Assembly: GCF_900119845.1 (NCBI RefSeq)
Contig: NZ_FPKU01000002.1
Location: forward strand, 405,381 to 469,380
Source: Devosia enhydra
GTDB taxonomy: Bacteria > Pseudomonadota > Alphaproteobacteria > Rhizobiales > Devosiaceae
Length of the DNA: 64,000 nt
Direction of reading: 5' to 3'
In this document: in pieces, positions 55,517 through 64,000 of the stretch
Layout of the letters: every line of letters starts with the position of its first letter
Numbering within the stretch: position 1 is the first letter of the stretch
Program-made: the position numbers and the translations under genes
Notes under the pieces: generated by a model
What the model saw: only the letters and a program-made list of their open reading frames with translations
Told to the model about the DNA's origin: nothing
The model's database searches: none

Positions 55517-56236
55517 TCACCCCGCCCCGTAGGAAAACTCCGAAAACCGCGCCGCGCGGCCATCATAGAGCAGCACGCGCCCCACCAGCGGCTCGCCGAC
55601 CCCGGTGACGAGCTTCAGCACTTCCATCGCCATCAGCGTGCCGATGACGCCGGTTACCGGGCCCAGAATGCCGGTCATCTCGCAATTGGGCAGGTCGCTG
55701 TCGTCCATGTCGCCATAAAGGTCGACGAGCCGCGCGCCGCCGGGCAGGAAGGTCGTCACCTGCCCATCGAACATCGAGACGGCGCCCGAGACCATCGGCT
55801 TGCCCTGCGCCTCGGCTGCGGCAGCAACGATGCGGCGGGTGGGCAAATTGTCCGAGCCCTCGACCACGAGATCATAATCGCCGAGGATTCCCGGTGCATT
55901 GGCCGCATCGAGCCGCAGCCGATGCGGCACGAGGCTGATGGCCGGGTTGAGTGCCGCCGCGAAGGCCTGCGCGCTCTCGACCTTCGCGGTGCCGTTGCCC
56001 GCCGTCGTGTGGATGATCTGGCGCTGGAGGTTCGAGAGCGAGACGGTGTCGTCGTCCACCACCCCGATGGTGCCGGTACCGGCGCCTGCGAGATAGGCGA
56101 TGACCGGCGCGCCCAGCCCGCCGGCACCGATCACCAGCACGCGCGCTGCCTTGAGCTTCTGCTGCCCCGCCCCGCCAACGCCCTTGAGCACGAGGTGCCG
56201 GGCATAGCGGCGGGTTTCCTCGGGCGAAAAACTCAT
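55517..56236 (-). CDS. moeB: MoeB/ThiF-like adenylyltransferase
   Basis: 239-residue E1-like protein that would adenylate the C-terminus of a small sulfur carrier such as MoaD or ThiS. It has YARHLVLKGVGGAGQQKL, the nucleotide site VLVIGAGGLGAPV, DDDTVSLSNLQRQIIH and SDNLPTRR. It has only one cysteine (DLPNCEMTG) and lacks both CxxC pairs that hold the structural zinc in E. coli MoeB. Start overlaps the DUF2259 stop (ATGA). Substrate (MoaD or ThiS) cannot be decided. Confidence 0.85.
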   Translation of the reverse strand: MSFSPEETRRYARHLVLKGVGGAGQQKLKAARVLVIGAGGLGAPVIAYLAGAGTGTIGVVDDDTVSLSNLQRQIIHTTAGNGTAKVESAQAFAAALNPAISLVPHRLRLDAANAPGILGDYDLVVEGSDNLPTRRIVAAAAEAQGKPMVSGAVSMFDGQVTTFLPGGARLVDLYGDMDDSDLPNCEMTGILGPVTGVIGTLMAMEVLKLVTGVGEPLVGRVLLYDGRAARFSEFSYGAG

Positions 56237-56997
56237 CGCCCGTTCATCAGCGGCACGGCGAGGAAGCGCCGGTCCGGGCCCTCAAAGCCGAAGGGATAGC
56301 TCGAAATGATGGCGAGCGCGGCATCGAGGTCCTGCGCGTTCATCGGCAGCACCACGCCATGGAGGCGGTAGGTGACGACGCAGCCGCGCGATTGCGGCAG
56401 GCGGGTATCGCGATGCAGCTCGCGGAATTCGCCGTCCCCGGCAAGGGTCAACGCATAACCCTGGGCCGAGGCGTTGAGATAGGTCTCGCAGGGCTCGGAG
56501 CCGGCCCGCGCGCCGGGCATGTCGAAGGTTTCGAGCCCCAGCGTGAAGCTCTCGCGCACCTGCCCCGGTCCGTAGCCCGGAAGCCCGAAATCGAGCGCAC
56601 TGGCTTCGGGATCGAACTCCCCGTCCCCGATCAGCGCCACGATATCCGCCGGCACCGCGATCTCGAGCCCGGACAGCACCGGTTCGGCCTCGGCGCGGTT
56701 CTGCTCGCGCACCGCGATCATGGGTTGGCCCTCATCCTCGAGCCGCAGGCGGAGTGGCGTGCCCTCGGCCCAGGCATCGGCGGGGATGTCGATGACATAG
56801 ATGTTGGAATAGGCGAAGCCCGACCCGTCCTGGATGCCGAACTCCTCGAAGGCGAAATAGCGCCCGTCGGCCGAATAGCCGATAGGATCGAACAGCGCCC
56901 GATCGCCCGCCAGCGCCGGCAGCGCCAGCCCGGCGAGGATCAGAACGCTAGGCGCGACCAGTCGAACCGAAGCCGCCAGCCCCTCTTTCAGTATCAT
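56233..56997 (-). CDS. DUF2259 family secreted protein
   Basis: 254-residue protein matching the pattern of DUF2259 predicted secreted proteins: a signal peptide to about residue 30 (cleavage ALAGD), then [22 protein letters not shown], a stretch typical of this family, and two cysteines ([18 protein letters not shown]). Function unknown. Its start lies inside dut (50-base overlap) and its stop overlaps moeB. Confidence 0.8.
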   Translation of the reverse strand: MILKEGLAASVRLVAPSVLILAGLALPALAGDRALFDPIGYSADGRYFAFEEFGIQDGSGFAYSNIYVIDIPADAWAEGTPLRLRLEDEGQPMIAVREQNRAEAEPVLSGLEIAVPADIVALIGDGEFDPEASALDFGLPGYGPGQVRESFTLGLETFDMPGARAGSEPCETYLNASAQGYALTLAGDGEFRELHRDTRLPQSRGCVVTYRLHGVVLPMNAQDLDAALAIISSYPFGFEGPDRRFLAVPLMNGR

Positions 56998-57409
56998 CGA
57001 GTCGCTCCCTCTGCTCGAATCGCGCGCGTGCCACCGGGGCCACCACCAGCTGGGCGATGCGGTCCCCCCGCGTGATGGCGAAGGGCTCGCTGCCGTGGTT
57101 GATGAGCAGCACCTTCACCTCGCCGCGATAATCGGCATCGATGGTACCGGGCGCGTTGAGCACCGTCACCCCGTATTTGACGGCAAGGCCCGAGCGGGGA
57201 CGTACCTGCCCCTCATGGCCCTGGGGCAGCGCTATGGCAAAGCCGCAGGGGATCAGCGCGCGGGCGCCCGGCGCAAGCGTCATCGGAGCCTCCGCAGGCA
57301 AAGCTGCCCTCAGGTCCATGCCGGCCGAATGCACCGTCTCGGCCCTGGGCAGGGGCAGGCCCTCCCCATGTGGCAGCCAGAGCAGCTCTACCGTCAAGGC
57401 ATCGTTCAC
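56948..57409 (-). CDS. dut: dUTP diphosphatase
   Basis: 153-residue trimeric enzyme that hydrolyses dUTP to dUMP, keeping uracil out of DNA. The five motifs are visible: [44 protein letters not shown] and the C-terminal [10 protein letters not shown]. Start overlaps the upstream lipoprotein gene (ATGA). Confidence 0.95.
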   Translation of the reverse strand: MNDALTVELLWLPHGEGLPLPRAETVHSAGMDLRAALPAEAPMTLAPGARALIPCGFAIALPQGHEGQVRPRSGLAVKYGVTVLNAPGTIDADYRGEVKVLLINHGSEPFAITRGDRIAQLVVAPVARARFEQRERLDDTERGAGGFGSTGRA

Positions 57410-58002
57410 TGCTGGACCCTGACCACGGCATAGAGTTCGTCGGGCACGTCCGCCGTCCCAGCGATGAGGTCGGTAAAGGCCATCACCAGCTCGGCACCCC
57501 GGCCATCCGCCATGGGGGTCATGTTGGTTTCGATCAGTTCGCTGCCGATGATGCGCACGGTCATCGCCCGGCCCTCGAACATCGAGGTGATCATGTTCAT
57601 GATCTGCGGGTCCTCGCCGCCCTCGGCCGCGATCTCGCTGCCGACGCTTTCGGTGCGGAAGGTGATCCGCACCACGCCCGGCGAAACCACGGCGACATCG
57701 AAGCTGTCGGCATCGTCTGCCGCCTCGATATCGGCATAGCTGCCTTCGACGATCTGGGTGCAGGAGGCCGTGCCGTCGGCCGCGATTTCGAGGCTCTCGC
57801 CCTCGGCAGTGCAGAAGCCGCCCTGCCCGGCCGGGGCCTGCGCGATCATCTGGTAGACATCCGAAGGCATGGTCTGCACGATCGTCGATCGCGCCGTCGT
57901 CTCGCTCAGGATGTCGAGATCCATGGTCATGTCGAAGCAGCCGGCAAGGCCGAGGGTGAGCACGCCGATGCCGGCGAGACGTCCGATGGTGCTGATGGTC
58001 AT
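57406..58002 (-). CDS. Putative lipoprotein of unknown function
   Basis: 198-residue protein with a lipoprotein signal: a basic start, a hydrophobic run and the lipobox LAGC with the lipid cysteine at about residue 21. The rest is a mixed alpha/beta domain without a family I recognise; two further cysteines ([16 protein letters not shown]). First gene of the four-gene operon with dut, DUF2259 and moeB. ATG 58002 is chosen because upstream in-frame codons would bury the signal peptide. Confidence 0.75.
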   Translation of the reverse strand: MTISTIGRLAGIGVLTLGLAGCFDMTMDLDILSETTARSTIVQTMPSDVYQMIAQAPAGQGGFCTAEGESLEIAADGTASCTQIVEGSYADIEAADDADSFDVAVVSPGVVRITFRTESVGSEIAAEGGEDPQIMNMITSMFEGRAMTVRIIGSELIETNMTPMADGRGAELVMAFTDLIAGTADVPDELYAVVRVQQ

Positions 58003-58081
58003 AAGGCTTTCGTTCCTGGCCAGGTCCCCGTCGGGCGCGACCTTAATGGCGGCTTGGGCGAGCGGCAAGCTTGGGCGGTCC

Positions 58082-59617
58082 TCAGAAAATGAGGGCCAGC
58101 AGCCCGACGATCACGGCGATAACGATGAGCGGCCCCGTCCAGGCGGAGAGCGCGGCGCGCTGGCGCGCCTTCCTCAGCCGGTCCGCCTCATGCTCGAGAA
58201 TGAGCCGCTCGGCTCCCAGCACCAGCGCGGGCACCCGCCGCAGCGCATCGAAGGCGGCCTTGCCCTCGGCGGCAGCCGCCTCGATGCGGCCCATGGGCCC
58301 GGCCTCGCGCTTCAGCCACTCACCCACCACCGGCTCCGAGATCGCCCAGATATCGAGATCGGGATCGAGCGCGCGGGCCACGCCCTCGACCAGCACCATG
58401 GACTTCTGCAAAAGCACCAGCTCGGGCCGCGTCTGCATGTTGAAGAGTTCGGTGGTGGAAAAGAGCTGCCCCAGAACCCGCGCCATCGAGATGTCGGACG
58501 CCCGCCGCCCCTGCAGCGGCTCGCCGATGGCGCGCAGCGCGAGGGCGAATTCATCGACCGACTGCGTCGATGGCACATAGCCGATCTCGAAATGCCGCTC
58601 GGCGATCATCCGGTAATTGCGGGTGATGAAGCCATAGAGGATATCGGCGAGAAAGCGCCGCTCGACCCGCGAGATGCGCCCCATGATGCCGAAATCCACC
58701 GCCACTACCCCGCCCGTGGCCGGATCGGCAAAGAGATTGCCCGGATGCATGTCGGCATGGAAAAAGCCGTCGCGGATGGCATGCTGGAGAAAGCTCGCCA
58801 GCACCTTGCGCGCCAGCGCCTTGCGGTCGATGCCGGCGGCATCGAGGGCGGCATGGTTGGCGATGGGGATGCCATCGACCCAGCCGGTGGTGAGCACGCT
58901 GTCGCTGGTATGGTCCCAGCTGGGGCTCGGAATGCGGAAATCGCCATCGGCGGCCAGATTGTCGGAAAACTCCGACATGGAGGCGGCTTCGAGCCGCAGA
59001 TCGAGCTCCAGCCAGGCGGAGCGCTCGAGCGTCTCTGCCACATCGATGGGGCGCAGCCGGCGGATCGATGGCAGGAACAGCTCAGCCAATCGCGCACCGG
59101 CGCGAAAACTCTCGAGATCGGCGGCAAAGCGCTCGCGCACGCCGGGGCGCAGCAGCTTGACCGCAACGGACCGCCGCGTGCCATCGGCCTCCACCAGCGT
59201 GGCGCGATGCACCTGCGCGATCGAGGCCGCCGCAATCGGCGGGGAGAGATCGACGAGGTCGGCGGCCCGCGGTCCCAGCGCATCGCGCAGCAGCCCCGGC
59301 ACCAGCGCCGCATCGAAGGGCTCCATCTTGTCCTGGAGCACGGCGAGATCGGCCGCCACCGCCGCACCCACGATGTCGGGCCTGGTGGCGAGGGTCTGGC
59401 CGAACTTCACATAGGTCGGGCCCAGCCGGTTGAGCGCATTGGTCAGCCGCTCGACGCGCCCGGTCTCGCGCACCGATGGGCGCTCGATCAGCCGTCCGAG
59501 CCTGATGCCGGTGCGCATCACCGGCGGCAGGGCGGGATTGTCGAGGATCGAGAGCGCGCCTTCGCGCGCAAGCACGAAGCCGGCGCGCGCGAGCCGGAAA
59601 TAGGCAGCAAGACCCAT
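58082..59617 (-). CDS. ubiB: UbiB-family atypical kinase/ATPase for ubiquinone synthesis
   Basis: 511-residue member of the ABC1/UbiB family needed for ubiquinone biosynthesis. The KxGQ motif is YVKFGQTLATRPD, the catalytic-loop region FFHADMHPGNLF and the metal-binding aspartate VVAVDFGIMGR; the last 20 residues form a membrane anchor. Start overlaps the ubiE stop (ATGA). Confidence 0.94.
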   Translation of the reverse strand: MGLAAYFRLARAGFVLAREGALSILDNPALPPVMRTGIRLGRLIERPSVRETGRVERLTNALNRLGPTYVKFGQTLATRPDIVGAAVAADLAVLQDKMEPFDAALVPGLLRDALGPRAADLVDLSPPIAAASIAQVHRATLVEADGTRRSVAVKLLRPGVRERFAADLESFRAGARLAELFLPSIRRLRPIDVAETLERSAWLELDLRLEAASMSEFSDNLAADGDFRIPSPSWDHTSDSVLTTGWVDGIPIANHAALDAAGIDRKALARKVLASFLQHAIRDGFFHADMHPGNLFADPATGGVVAVDFGIMGRISRVERRFLADILYGFITRNYRMIAERHFEIGYVPSTQSVDEFALALRAIGEPLQGRRASDISMARVLGQLFSTTELFNMQTRPELVLLQKSMVLVEGVARALDPDLDIWAISEPVVGEWLKREAGPMGRIEAAAAEGKAAFDALRRVPALVLGAERLILEHEADRLRKARQRAALSAWTGPLIVIAVIVGLLALIF

Positions 59618-60387
59618 CAGAGCTTCCAGGCGGCGTGCAGCGCGGCGATATTGCCCGAATAGGCGGTATGGGTGACGCGCTTGAAGCCGGCCGCCGCGAT
59701 CATGCCCGAAAAGGCAGCGGGCGTCGGGAACTTGCGGATCGATTCCACCAGATACTGGTAGGGCTGCGCATCCCCGGTCACCACGCGCCCCATGGGCGGG
59801 ATCACGCGATCGGAGAAGGCGCGATAGACGCCATCGAGCCCGGGCAGGTCGACATGACTGAATTCGAGGCAGAGGAAGCGCCCGCCGCGCCGCAGCACGC
59901 GATGCGCCTCGGCCAGCGCCTTGTCGATGCGCGGCACGTTCCTGATGCCGAAGGCGATGGTATAGGCGTCGAACGAGGCATCGGGAAAGGGCAGCTCCTC
60001 GGCATTGGCCTCGACAAAGCTCACCTGCCCCGGAAAGCGCCAGCAGCGGGCGCGCTCGGCGCCCACGCGCAGCATGTCGGTATTGATGTCGCCCACCACC
60101 ACCTCGGCATGGCCCACCGAGGCATTGACGATGCGCTCGGCGACATCGCCGGTTCCGCCCGCCATGTCGAGCACGCGGTAGGGCGCCTTGCCCACGCGCG
60201 GCGGGGCGAGGCGGGCCACCATGGCGTCCTTCCAGAGCCGGTGGACGCCTCCGCTCATCAGATCGTTCATCAGGTCGTAGCGGTCGGCAACCCCGTGGAA
60301 CACGGCGTTGACGAGCCCCTGCTTGTCCTCTAGCGCTACCTCGCGCTCCCCGAAATGGGTCGTCTCGCGGGCTTGTTCAGTGACCAT
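59617..60387 (-). CDS. ubiE: Demethylmenaquinone/ubiquinone C-methyltransferase UbiE
   Basis: 256-residue SAM-dependent methyltransferase of the ubiquinone pathway. [46 protein letters not shown] and the terminal [10 protein letters not shown] are typical. ATG 60387 is used; the longer upstream frame encodes unrelated residues. Divergent from mutM, with 113 bases between the starts. Confidence 0.95.
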   Translation of the reverse strand: MVTEQARETTHFGEREVALEDKQGLVNAVFHGVADRYDLMNDLMSGGVHRLWKDAMVARLAPPRVGKAPYRVLDMAGGTGDVAERIVNASVGHAEVVVGDINTDMLRVGAERARCWRFPGQVSFVEANAEELPFPDASFDAYTIAFGIRNVPRIDKALAEAHRVLRRGGRFLCLEFSHVDLPGLDGVYRAFSDRVIPPMGRVVTGDAQPYQYLVESIRKFPTPAAFSGMIAAAGFKRVTHTAYSGNIAALHAAWKL

Positions 60388-60500
60388 CGCGGCATTCCGA
60401 TCAGCTATCCGTGCATGCGGGCGCACCATAGAGGAAGGTGCCGGGGCGCGCCATGGCGCAGTGCCGGCTGCGACCCCATGGACCGCCCGAAGGGTTTGCA

Positions 60501-61412
60501 ATGCCTGAACTGCCCGAAGTCGAAACCGTGAGGCGCGGTCTGGCGCCGTTTCTCGAAGGCGCGCGCATCATGCGTGTCGGCCTCAACCGCGCCGACCTGC
60601 GCTTTCCCTTTCCGCCCGGATTTGCCGAGGCGATCTCCGGCAAGCGCATCCTCACCGTCGGGCGGCGGGCGAAATTCCTGCTGATCGGGCTCGAGGCCGG
60701 CCCCACCATCATCTCGCATCTGGGGATGACGGGCAGCTACCGTTTCCTTGCGGCGGACAGCCAAGGCCCCGCCCTCGCCGAGCCCAGCCGCTACCGGCCG
60801 GGCGATGCCACCGGCAAGCACGATCACATGGAATGGGGGCTCGACCACCCCAGGCTCGGCGCCCTGACGCTGCTCTATGCCGATCCGCGCCGCTTCGGGT
60901 TTATCGACCTGGCCGAGGATGCCGACAAAAGCCCCTGGCTCAGCGATCTGGGCCCCGAGCCCCTGGGCAACGGCTTTTCGGCCCCCATGCTGGCGCAGCG
61001 CTTTGCCGGCCGCAAGGCGCCGGTCAAGGCCGGGCTTCTCGACCAGCGCGTGGTGGCGGGGCTGGGCAATATCTATGTGGTGGAGGCGCTGCATCGGGCC
61101 CATATCCATCCCGAAACGCCGGTCGGGGCGCTCGTCACCAAGGCCGGCGGGCCCACGGCCGCGCTCGAAAGGCTGGCCGAGGCGGTGCCCGCGGTGCTGC
61201 GCGAGGCGATTGCCGCGGGCGGCTCGACCCTGCGCGACTTTCGCGCCGCCGATGGCGAGCTGGGCTATTTCCAGCACAGCTTCAAGGTCTATGGTCGCGA
61301 GGGCGAGCCCTGCCCCACCCCCGGCTGCACCGGCACCATCGCGCGCATCGTGCAATCGGGGCGCTCGAGCTTCTTCTGCCCCGTCTGCCAGAAGCGCGGC
61401 CGCCAGGGCTAG
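60501..61412 (+). CDS. mutM: Bifunctional DNA-formamidopyrimidine glycosylase/AP lyase
   Basis: 303-residue repair glycosylase removing 8-oxoguanine and related lesions. The mature N-terminus [13 protein letters not shown] carries the catalytic proline and glutamate; [19 protein letters not shown] is the helix-two-turn-helix; the zinc finger is C-x4-C...C-x2-C ([14 protein letters not shown]) at the C-terminus. Conserved next to rpsT and dnaA in this order. Confidence 0.96.
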   Translation: MPELPEVETVRRGLAPFLEGARIMRVGLNRADLRFPFPPGFAEAISGKRILTVGRRAKFLLIGLEAGPTIISHLGMTGSYRFLAADSQGPALAEPSRYRPGDATGKHDHMEWGLDHPRLGALTLLYADPRRFGFIDLAEDADKSPWLSDLGPEPLGNGFSAPMLAQRFAGRKAPVKAGLLDQRVVAGLGNIYVVEALHRAHIHPETPVGALVTKAGGPTAALERLAEAVPAVLREAIAAGGSTLRDFRAADGELGYFQHSFKVYGREGEPCPTPGCTGTIARIVQSGRSSFFCPVCQKRGRQG

Positions 61413-61436
61413 GGCTCGGGCGCGGTCACATTGCTG

Positions 61437-61465
61437 TTGACTGGGCCCCGCCTTCACCCTATAGA
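61437..61465 (+). promoter_or_regulatory. rpsT promoter
   Basis: TTGACT, a 17-base spacer and TATAGA make a strong vegetative-type promoter. A start near 61472 leaves about 95 bases of leader before rpsT. Confidence 0.75.
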
Positions 61466-61566
61466 ACCCCCGACTTGGCGGCCGGTTTGCCGCCCTATTC
61501 ATTTGTCATGCCCGTTGCGGCGCCGGATCATGCGGCGCGTGCGGACAAGAGGCCCAAGAGGATCCC

Positions 61567-61833
61567 ATGGCCAATACACCCTCGGCCAAGAAGGCCACCC
61601 GCAAGATCGCTGCCCGTACGGCGGTGAACAAGTCGCGCCGGTCGCGCATGCGCAATTTCATCCGCAAGGTTGAAGAGGCGATCGCCGGCGGCAACCACGA
61701 CGCCGCTGCCGAGGCGCTCCGCGCCGCCCAGCCCGAGATCGTGCGCGCCGCCCAGAAGGGCATCGTCCACGCCAATCTCGCGGCCCGCAAGGTCAGCCGC
61801 CTCAACCACCGCATCAAGGCCCTCCAGGCCTGA
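61567..61833 (+). CDS. rpsT: 30S ribosomal protein S20
   Basis: 88-residue basic primary binding protein of the small subunit: [29 protein letters not shown] and a C-terminal [16 protein letters not shown] lies just upstream of the ATG. Confidence 0.97.
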   Translation: MANTPSAKKATRKIAARTAVNKSRRSRMRNFIRKVEEAIAGGNHDAAAEALRAAQPEIVRAAQKGIVHANLAARKVSRLNHRIKALQA

Positions 61834-61872
61834 TCGCGAAGCCTCCGGGTCCCTTGTGGACCTGAGACGGAC

Positions 61873-61898
61873 AAGGCTCCCCTCGGGGAGCCTTTTTT
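61873..61898 (+). terminator. Rho-independent terminator after rpsT
   Basis: AAGGCTCCCC (61873-61882) pairs with GGGGAGCCTT (61885-61894) and is followed by T to 61898. It ends the rpsT transcript before the dnaA upstream region. Confidence 0.88.
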
Positions 61899-62136
61899 GT
61901 TGCCCGCAGCACCGGCGCCGCGTGCACCCCCCAGAGTGCGGCAACCGGTTTCACAGCTGGTGTGGCAGCTTTGTGACAGTTCTGTCACCGACCCGCGGCC
62001 GGCATTGAAACGGACATGAATTCAAGCACTTGCGGCAGAAGGTCGCTGGCCGTGGCCGCGTCTTTGGCGGCGATCGCGCGGATTTTTTTGCACGCCAGCA
62101 AGCCTTGCCCGCGGGGGCGATAGCGGGCCCGGAGCC

Positions 62137-62357
62137 GATTCTCCAATGACTCACAAAAGCTTGTGGGCAAGCCTTGGGGAAGAGTGGGGGAACCGGGATT
62201 TTTCCCTTGACCCGAGTCTTTTCTGTCAACCCCCTGAATCGCGGATTCGATGGTTGATTGGCCAAGGGCGCCTGTTAGAATGCCCTGGCTGTCACGGGAA
62301 AGACGCCTCAGGCACCCGGCCTCGGCAGCAACAGTGTAACATCCAAAGTACGGATTC
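62137..62357. promoter_or_regulatory. GANTC (CcrM) site cluster upstream of dnaA
   Basis: GANTC sites at 62137, 62148, 62214, 62236, 62244 and 62353: five in 112 bases, where base composition predicts about one per 300. In Caulobacter, CcrM methylation of GANTC in the dnaA promoter links dnaA expression to replication; the same type of control is likely here. Confidence 0.55.
62254..62281 (+). promoter_or_regulatory. Candidate dnaA promoter
   Basis: TTGATT, 16 bases, TAGAAT. The transcript would begin near 62288, leaving a leader of about 400 bases, so another promoter nearer the gene is possible. The -35 lies just beyond two GANTC sites. Confidence 0.4.
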
Positions 62358-62684
62358 CGGGCCGCGATGTATTCATCGCTGCCGGGGAACGGGTAGTGTT
62401 GTCTTGTTTTTGCGTACCATCGACAGAGCTGGACACCTAGACTTGGAGTTGCCCGGAAACTAATTCAGCGCCACGCCGTTCTGGCAGTGGCATCAGTGAA
62501 AGGATCGGTCGGAGCGGCCGCAGGAGACTGCGACCACGAGACGGTTCTGCCATGTTGCGGGGCAGGACCGGCAGCACAACCACGCGCCCGGAAAAGGGCG
62601 ACGCCGTCAGCGATGGCGGCGATGACAAGATCCGCGAGCCGTACCCTCTGGGTCCGGCAGCGCGGGATGACAAGGCGAGAGACA

Positions 62685-64000
62685 ATGATGCGGGGCGCAG
62701 GTTCCGAAAGCGGCAGTGTTGCCGCCGAAATCGGTTCTTCAAGAGGCAGCGGCAATGATCAGCTTTTCGACGATGTCGGACGCAACAGCGGGACGCAGGA
62801 CACGGTGAGCGGGCGCGACCTGTTTGCCCGCGTGCGGGCGCGGCTGCGTGCGGCCGTCGGCGAGGATGTGTTCAATTCCTGGTTCGTGCGGCTCGAACTC
62901 GAGGAGATGGTGGACGGGCTGGCCCATCTTTCGGTGCCCACGCGCTTCCTCTGCTCGTGGATCCAGTCCAACTACGCCGAAAAGATCCTCTCTTGCTTCC
63001 AGGCCGAAACCGATGCGGTCGAGCGCCTGCATTTCACCGTGCGGGTCAACGGGCAGGCGCGCCCCAGGCTGCAGCCGCCCGCCGAGCCCGCAGCCGAACC
63101 GGCGGCGCCCCCGCCCCAGCCGCGCCCGGTGATCGACGGGGCGAGCCTCGCCATTCCCGCCGCCCCGCGCGGGGATGCGCTTTCGGGCAGCGCGCTCGAC
63201 CCCAAGATGACCTTCGAGACCTTCGTGACCGGGGCGCCCAACGAGATGGCGCTCGGCGTGGCCAAGCAGATCGCCCATGCCGCCGCCAACAACACGGTGA
63301 GCTTCAACCCGGTCTATATCCATTCCACCGTCGGGCTGGGCAAATCGCACCTGCTCAACGCCATCGCCTGGGCGGCCGGCGCCGCCGACGAGAAGCGGCA
63401 CATCGTCTATCTCACCGCCGACCACTTCATGTACCATTTCATCACCGCGGTGCAGCGCCAGTCGGCCCTCGCCTTCAAGGAATGGCTGCGGCGTGTCGAC
63501 CTGCTGCTGATCGACGACATGCAGTTCCTGCAGGGCAAGTCGGCCACCGAGTTCGGCCATACGCTGGGCACGCTCCTGACCGGGGCCAAGCAGGTGGTGG
63601 TGGCTGGTGACGCCCCGCCGCGCGATCTCGAAATGCTTGACGAGCGCGTGCGCTCGCGGCTTTCGGGCGGGCTCGTCGTGCCGATCGCGCCCTTTGACGT
63701 CGAGCTGCGCCGCGACATCGTCACCCGCCGTTGCGAGCAGGCCATGGGCCGCTTTGCCGGGCTGCATTTTCCGCCCGCCGTCATCGATTATATCGCCCAG
63801 GTGGTGGTGAGCCATGGCCGCGACCTCGACGGGGCCGTCAACCGGCTCGTCGCCGCCAACCAGCTGACGCGCGAGCCGATCACCGTGCCGCTGGCCGAGC
63901 GCACGCTGGCCGACCTGGTGCGGGCCCGCGAAATCCGCCGCGTGCGCATCGAGGATATCCTGCGCATCGTCTCGCGCCACTACAAGGTGCCGCGCAACGA
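62685..64000 (+). CDS. dnaA: Chromosomal replication initiator DnaA (3' end outside the window)
   Basis: About 438 codons of the replication initiator ATPase. Domain I begins near LFARVRARLRAAVGEDVF and VPTRFLCSWIQSNYAEKIL, a proline/alanine-rich linker follows, and domain III has Walker A as STVGLGKSHLLNAI and Walker B as LLLIDDMQFLQGKS. The window ends in the DNA-binding domain IV (RIEDILRIVSRHYKV). The start is uncertain: ATG 62685 (followed by another ATG) has an AAGG and GAGAG upstream and adds a glycine/serine-rich extension of about 40 residues; GTG 62805 would give a protein starting at domain I. Confidence 0.93.
   Translation, partial: MMRGAGSESGSVAAEIGSSRGSGNDQLFDDVGRNSGTQDTVSGRDLFARVRARLRAAVGEDVFNSWFVRLELEEMVDGLAHLSVPTRFLCSWIQSNYAEKILSCFQAETDAVERLHFTVRVNGQARPRLQPPAEPAAEPAAPPPQPRPVIDGASLAIPAAPRGDALSGSALDPKMTFETFVTGAPNEMALGVAKQIAHAAANNTVSFNPVYIHSTVGLGKSHLLNAIAWAAGAADEKRHIVYLTADHFMYHFITAVQRQSALAFKEWLRRVDLLLIDDMQFLQGKSATEFGHTLGTLLTGAKQVVVAGDAPPRDLEMLDERVRSRLSGGLVVPIAPFDVELRRDIVTRRCEQAMGRFAGLHFPPAVIDYIAQVVVSHGRDLDGAVNRLVAANQLTREPITVPLAERTLADLVRAREIRRVRIEDILRIVSRHYKVPRN

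Larger units (their letters stand above)
61899..62684. other. Gene-free region upstream of dnaA
   Basis: About 785 bases without a convincing gene; the few frames in it have no family resemblance. It holds a 7-2-7 inverted repeat GTGACAG-TT-CTGTCAC (61973-61988), a GANTC cluster (62137-62248) and a candidate dnaA promoter. No cluster of TTATCCACA-type DnaA boxes was found, so it is not called an origin. Confidence 0.6.

Noticed and set aside
61951-62463. Short open frames on both strands upstream of dnaA
   Set aside because: No start-site signals, no family resemblance and mutually overlapping; better read as non-coding.
61899-62684. Chromosomal origin (oriC)
   Set aside because: Position next to dnaA is suggestive, but no cluster of TTATCCACA-like boxes or clear AT-rich unwinding region was seen. 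Skew analysis of the whole chromosome would be needed.
1-64000. CRISPR arrays, rRNA, tRNA genes, insertion sequences or prophage genes
   Set aside because: None seen; no spaced direct repeats, no tRNA-like cloverleaf noticed and no transposase, integrase or phage structural proteins among the frames.

Overview
The window is a GC-rich (about two-thirds G+C) chromosomal segment of an alphaproteobacterium of the order Hyphomicrobiales. The chain tsaB-rimI-fur/mur-plsC-miaB-phoH-ybeY-corC-lnt-metK-trmB, the rimP-nusA-ylxR-infB and rbfA-truB-rpsO-pnp block, an Irr-type Fur regulator, an MmcB repair protein and ubiB-ubiE-mutM-rpsT-dnaA at the end all fit that order. Protein style suggests a Devosia-like relative, but the sequence alone does not prove the genus. 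Almost everything is housekeeping. No rRNA, tRNA, CRISPR array, prophage or transposase was seen.

Layout. 1-7.2 kb is the most accessory-like part: a truncated pyrimidine-degradation subunit (preT), an RlpA-like protein, a large secreted family 9 glycoside hydrolase, a divergent MFS transporter coupled to mmcB, and an aldose 1-epimerase. 7.3-16.2 kb holds mutS-glnD (overlapping), murJ, trpS and a UspA protein. 16.3-28.3 kb runs from the Nfu-type Fe-S scaffold gene (behind an Irr-box-like site) through tsaB-rimI, Mur, plsC, miaB, phoH-ybeY, corC and lnt to metK, trmB and a flavodoxin/ferredoxin reductase-like gene. 28.3-34.2 kb is the rimP-nusA-ylxR-infB operon behind a good promoter and a terminator-like leader. 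34.3-39.1 kb is an insertion between infB and rbfA carrying a VOC protein, opgG, opgH (N-terminus apparently split off by a frameshift) and a small membrane protein. 39.1-45.5 kb continues with rbfA, truB, an HWE-type histidine kinase, rpsO and pnp. 45.6-52.6 kb has hemW-rdgB-rph on the minus strand, divergent hrcA, grpE, a 2-hydroxyacid dehydrogenase and an SH3 protein; the last two lie between long inverted repeats. 52.9-55.3 kb is irr divergent from fabA-fabB. 55.5-60.4 kb is minus-strand: moeB, a DUF2259 protein, dut and a lipoprotein gene in one tightly overlapping operon, and ubiE-ubiB in another. 60.5-64 kb has mutM, rpsT, an 850-base non-coding stretch rich in GANTC sites, and the first 1.3 kb of dnaA.

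The genes mainly serve translation and RNA processing (infB, rbfA, rimP, truB, pnp, ybeY, rph, miaB, trmB, tsaB, rimI), DNA upkeep (mutS, mutM, mmcB, dut, rdgB, dnaA), envelope building (murJ, lnt, opgGH, plsC, fabAB) and metal/nitrogen sensing (irr, mur, glnD). I see no clearly new multi-gene system. The best leads are small-scale: two genes that seem to need CTG start codons, a split opgH, a mutually exclusive hairpin pair in front of rimP, long inverted repeats around two genes, and regulatory sites (RutR-like, Irr-like, metK operator, GANTC cluster).
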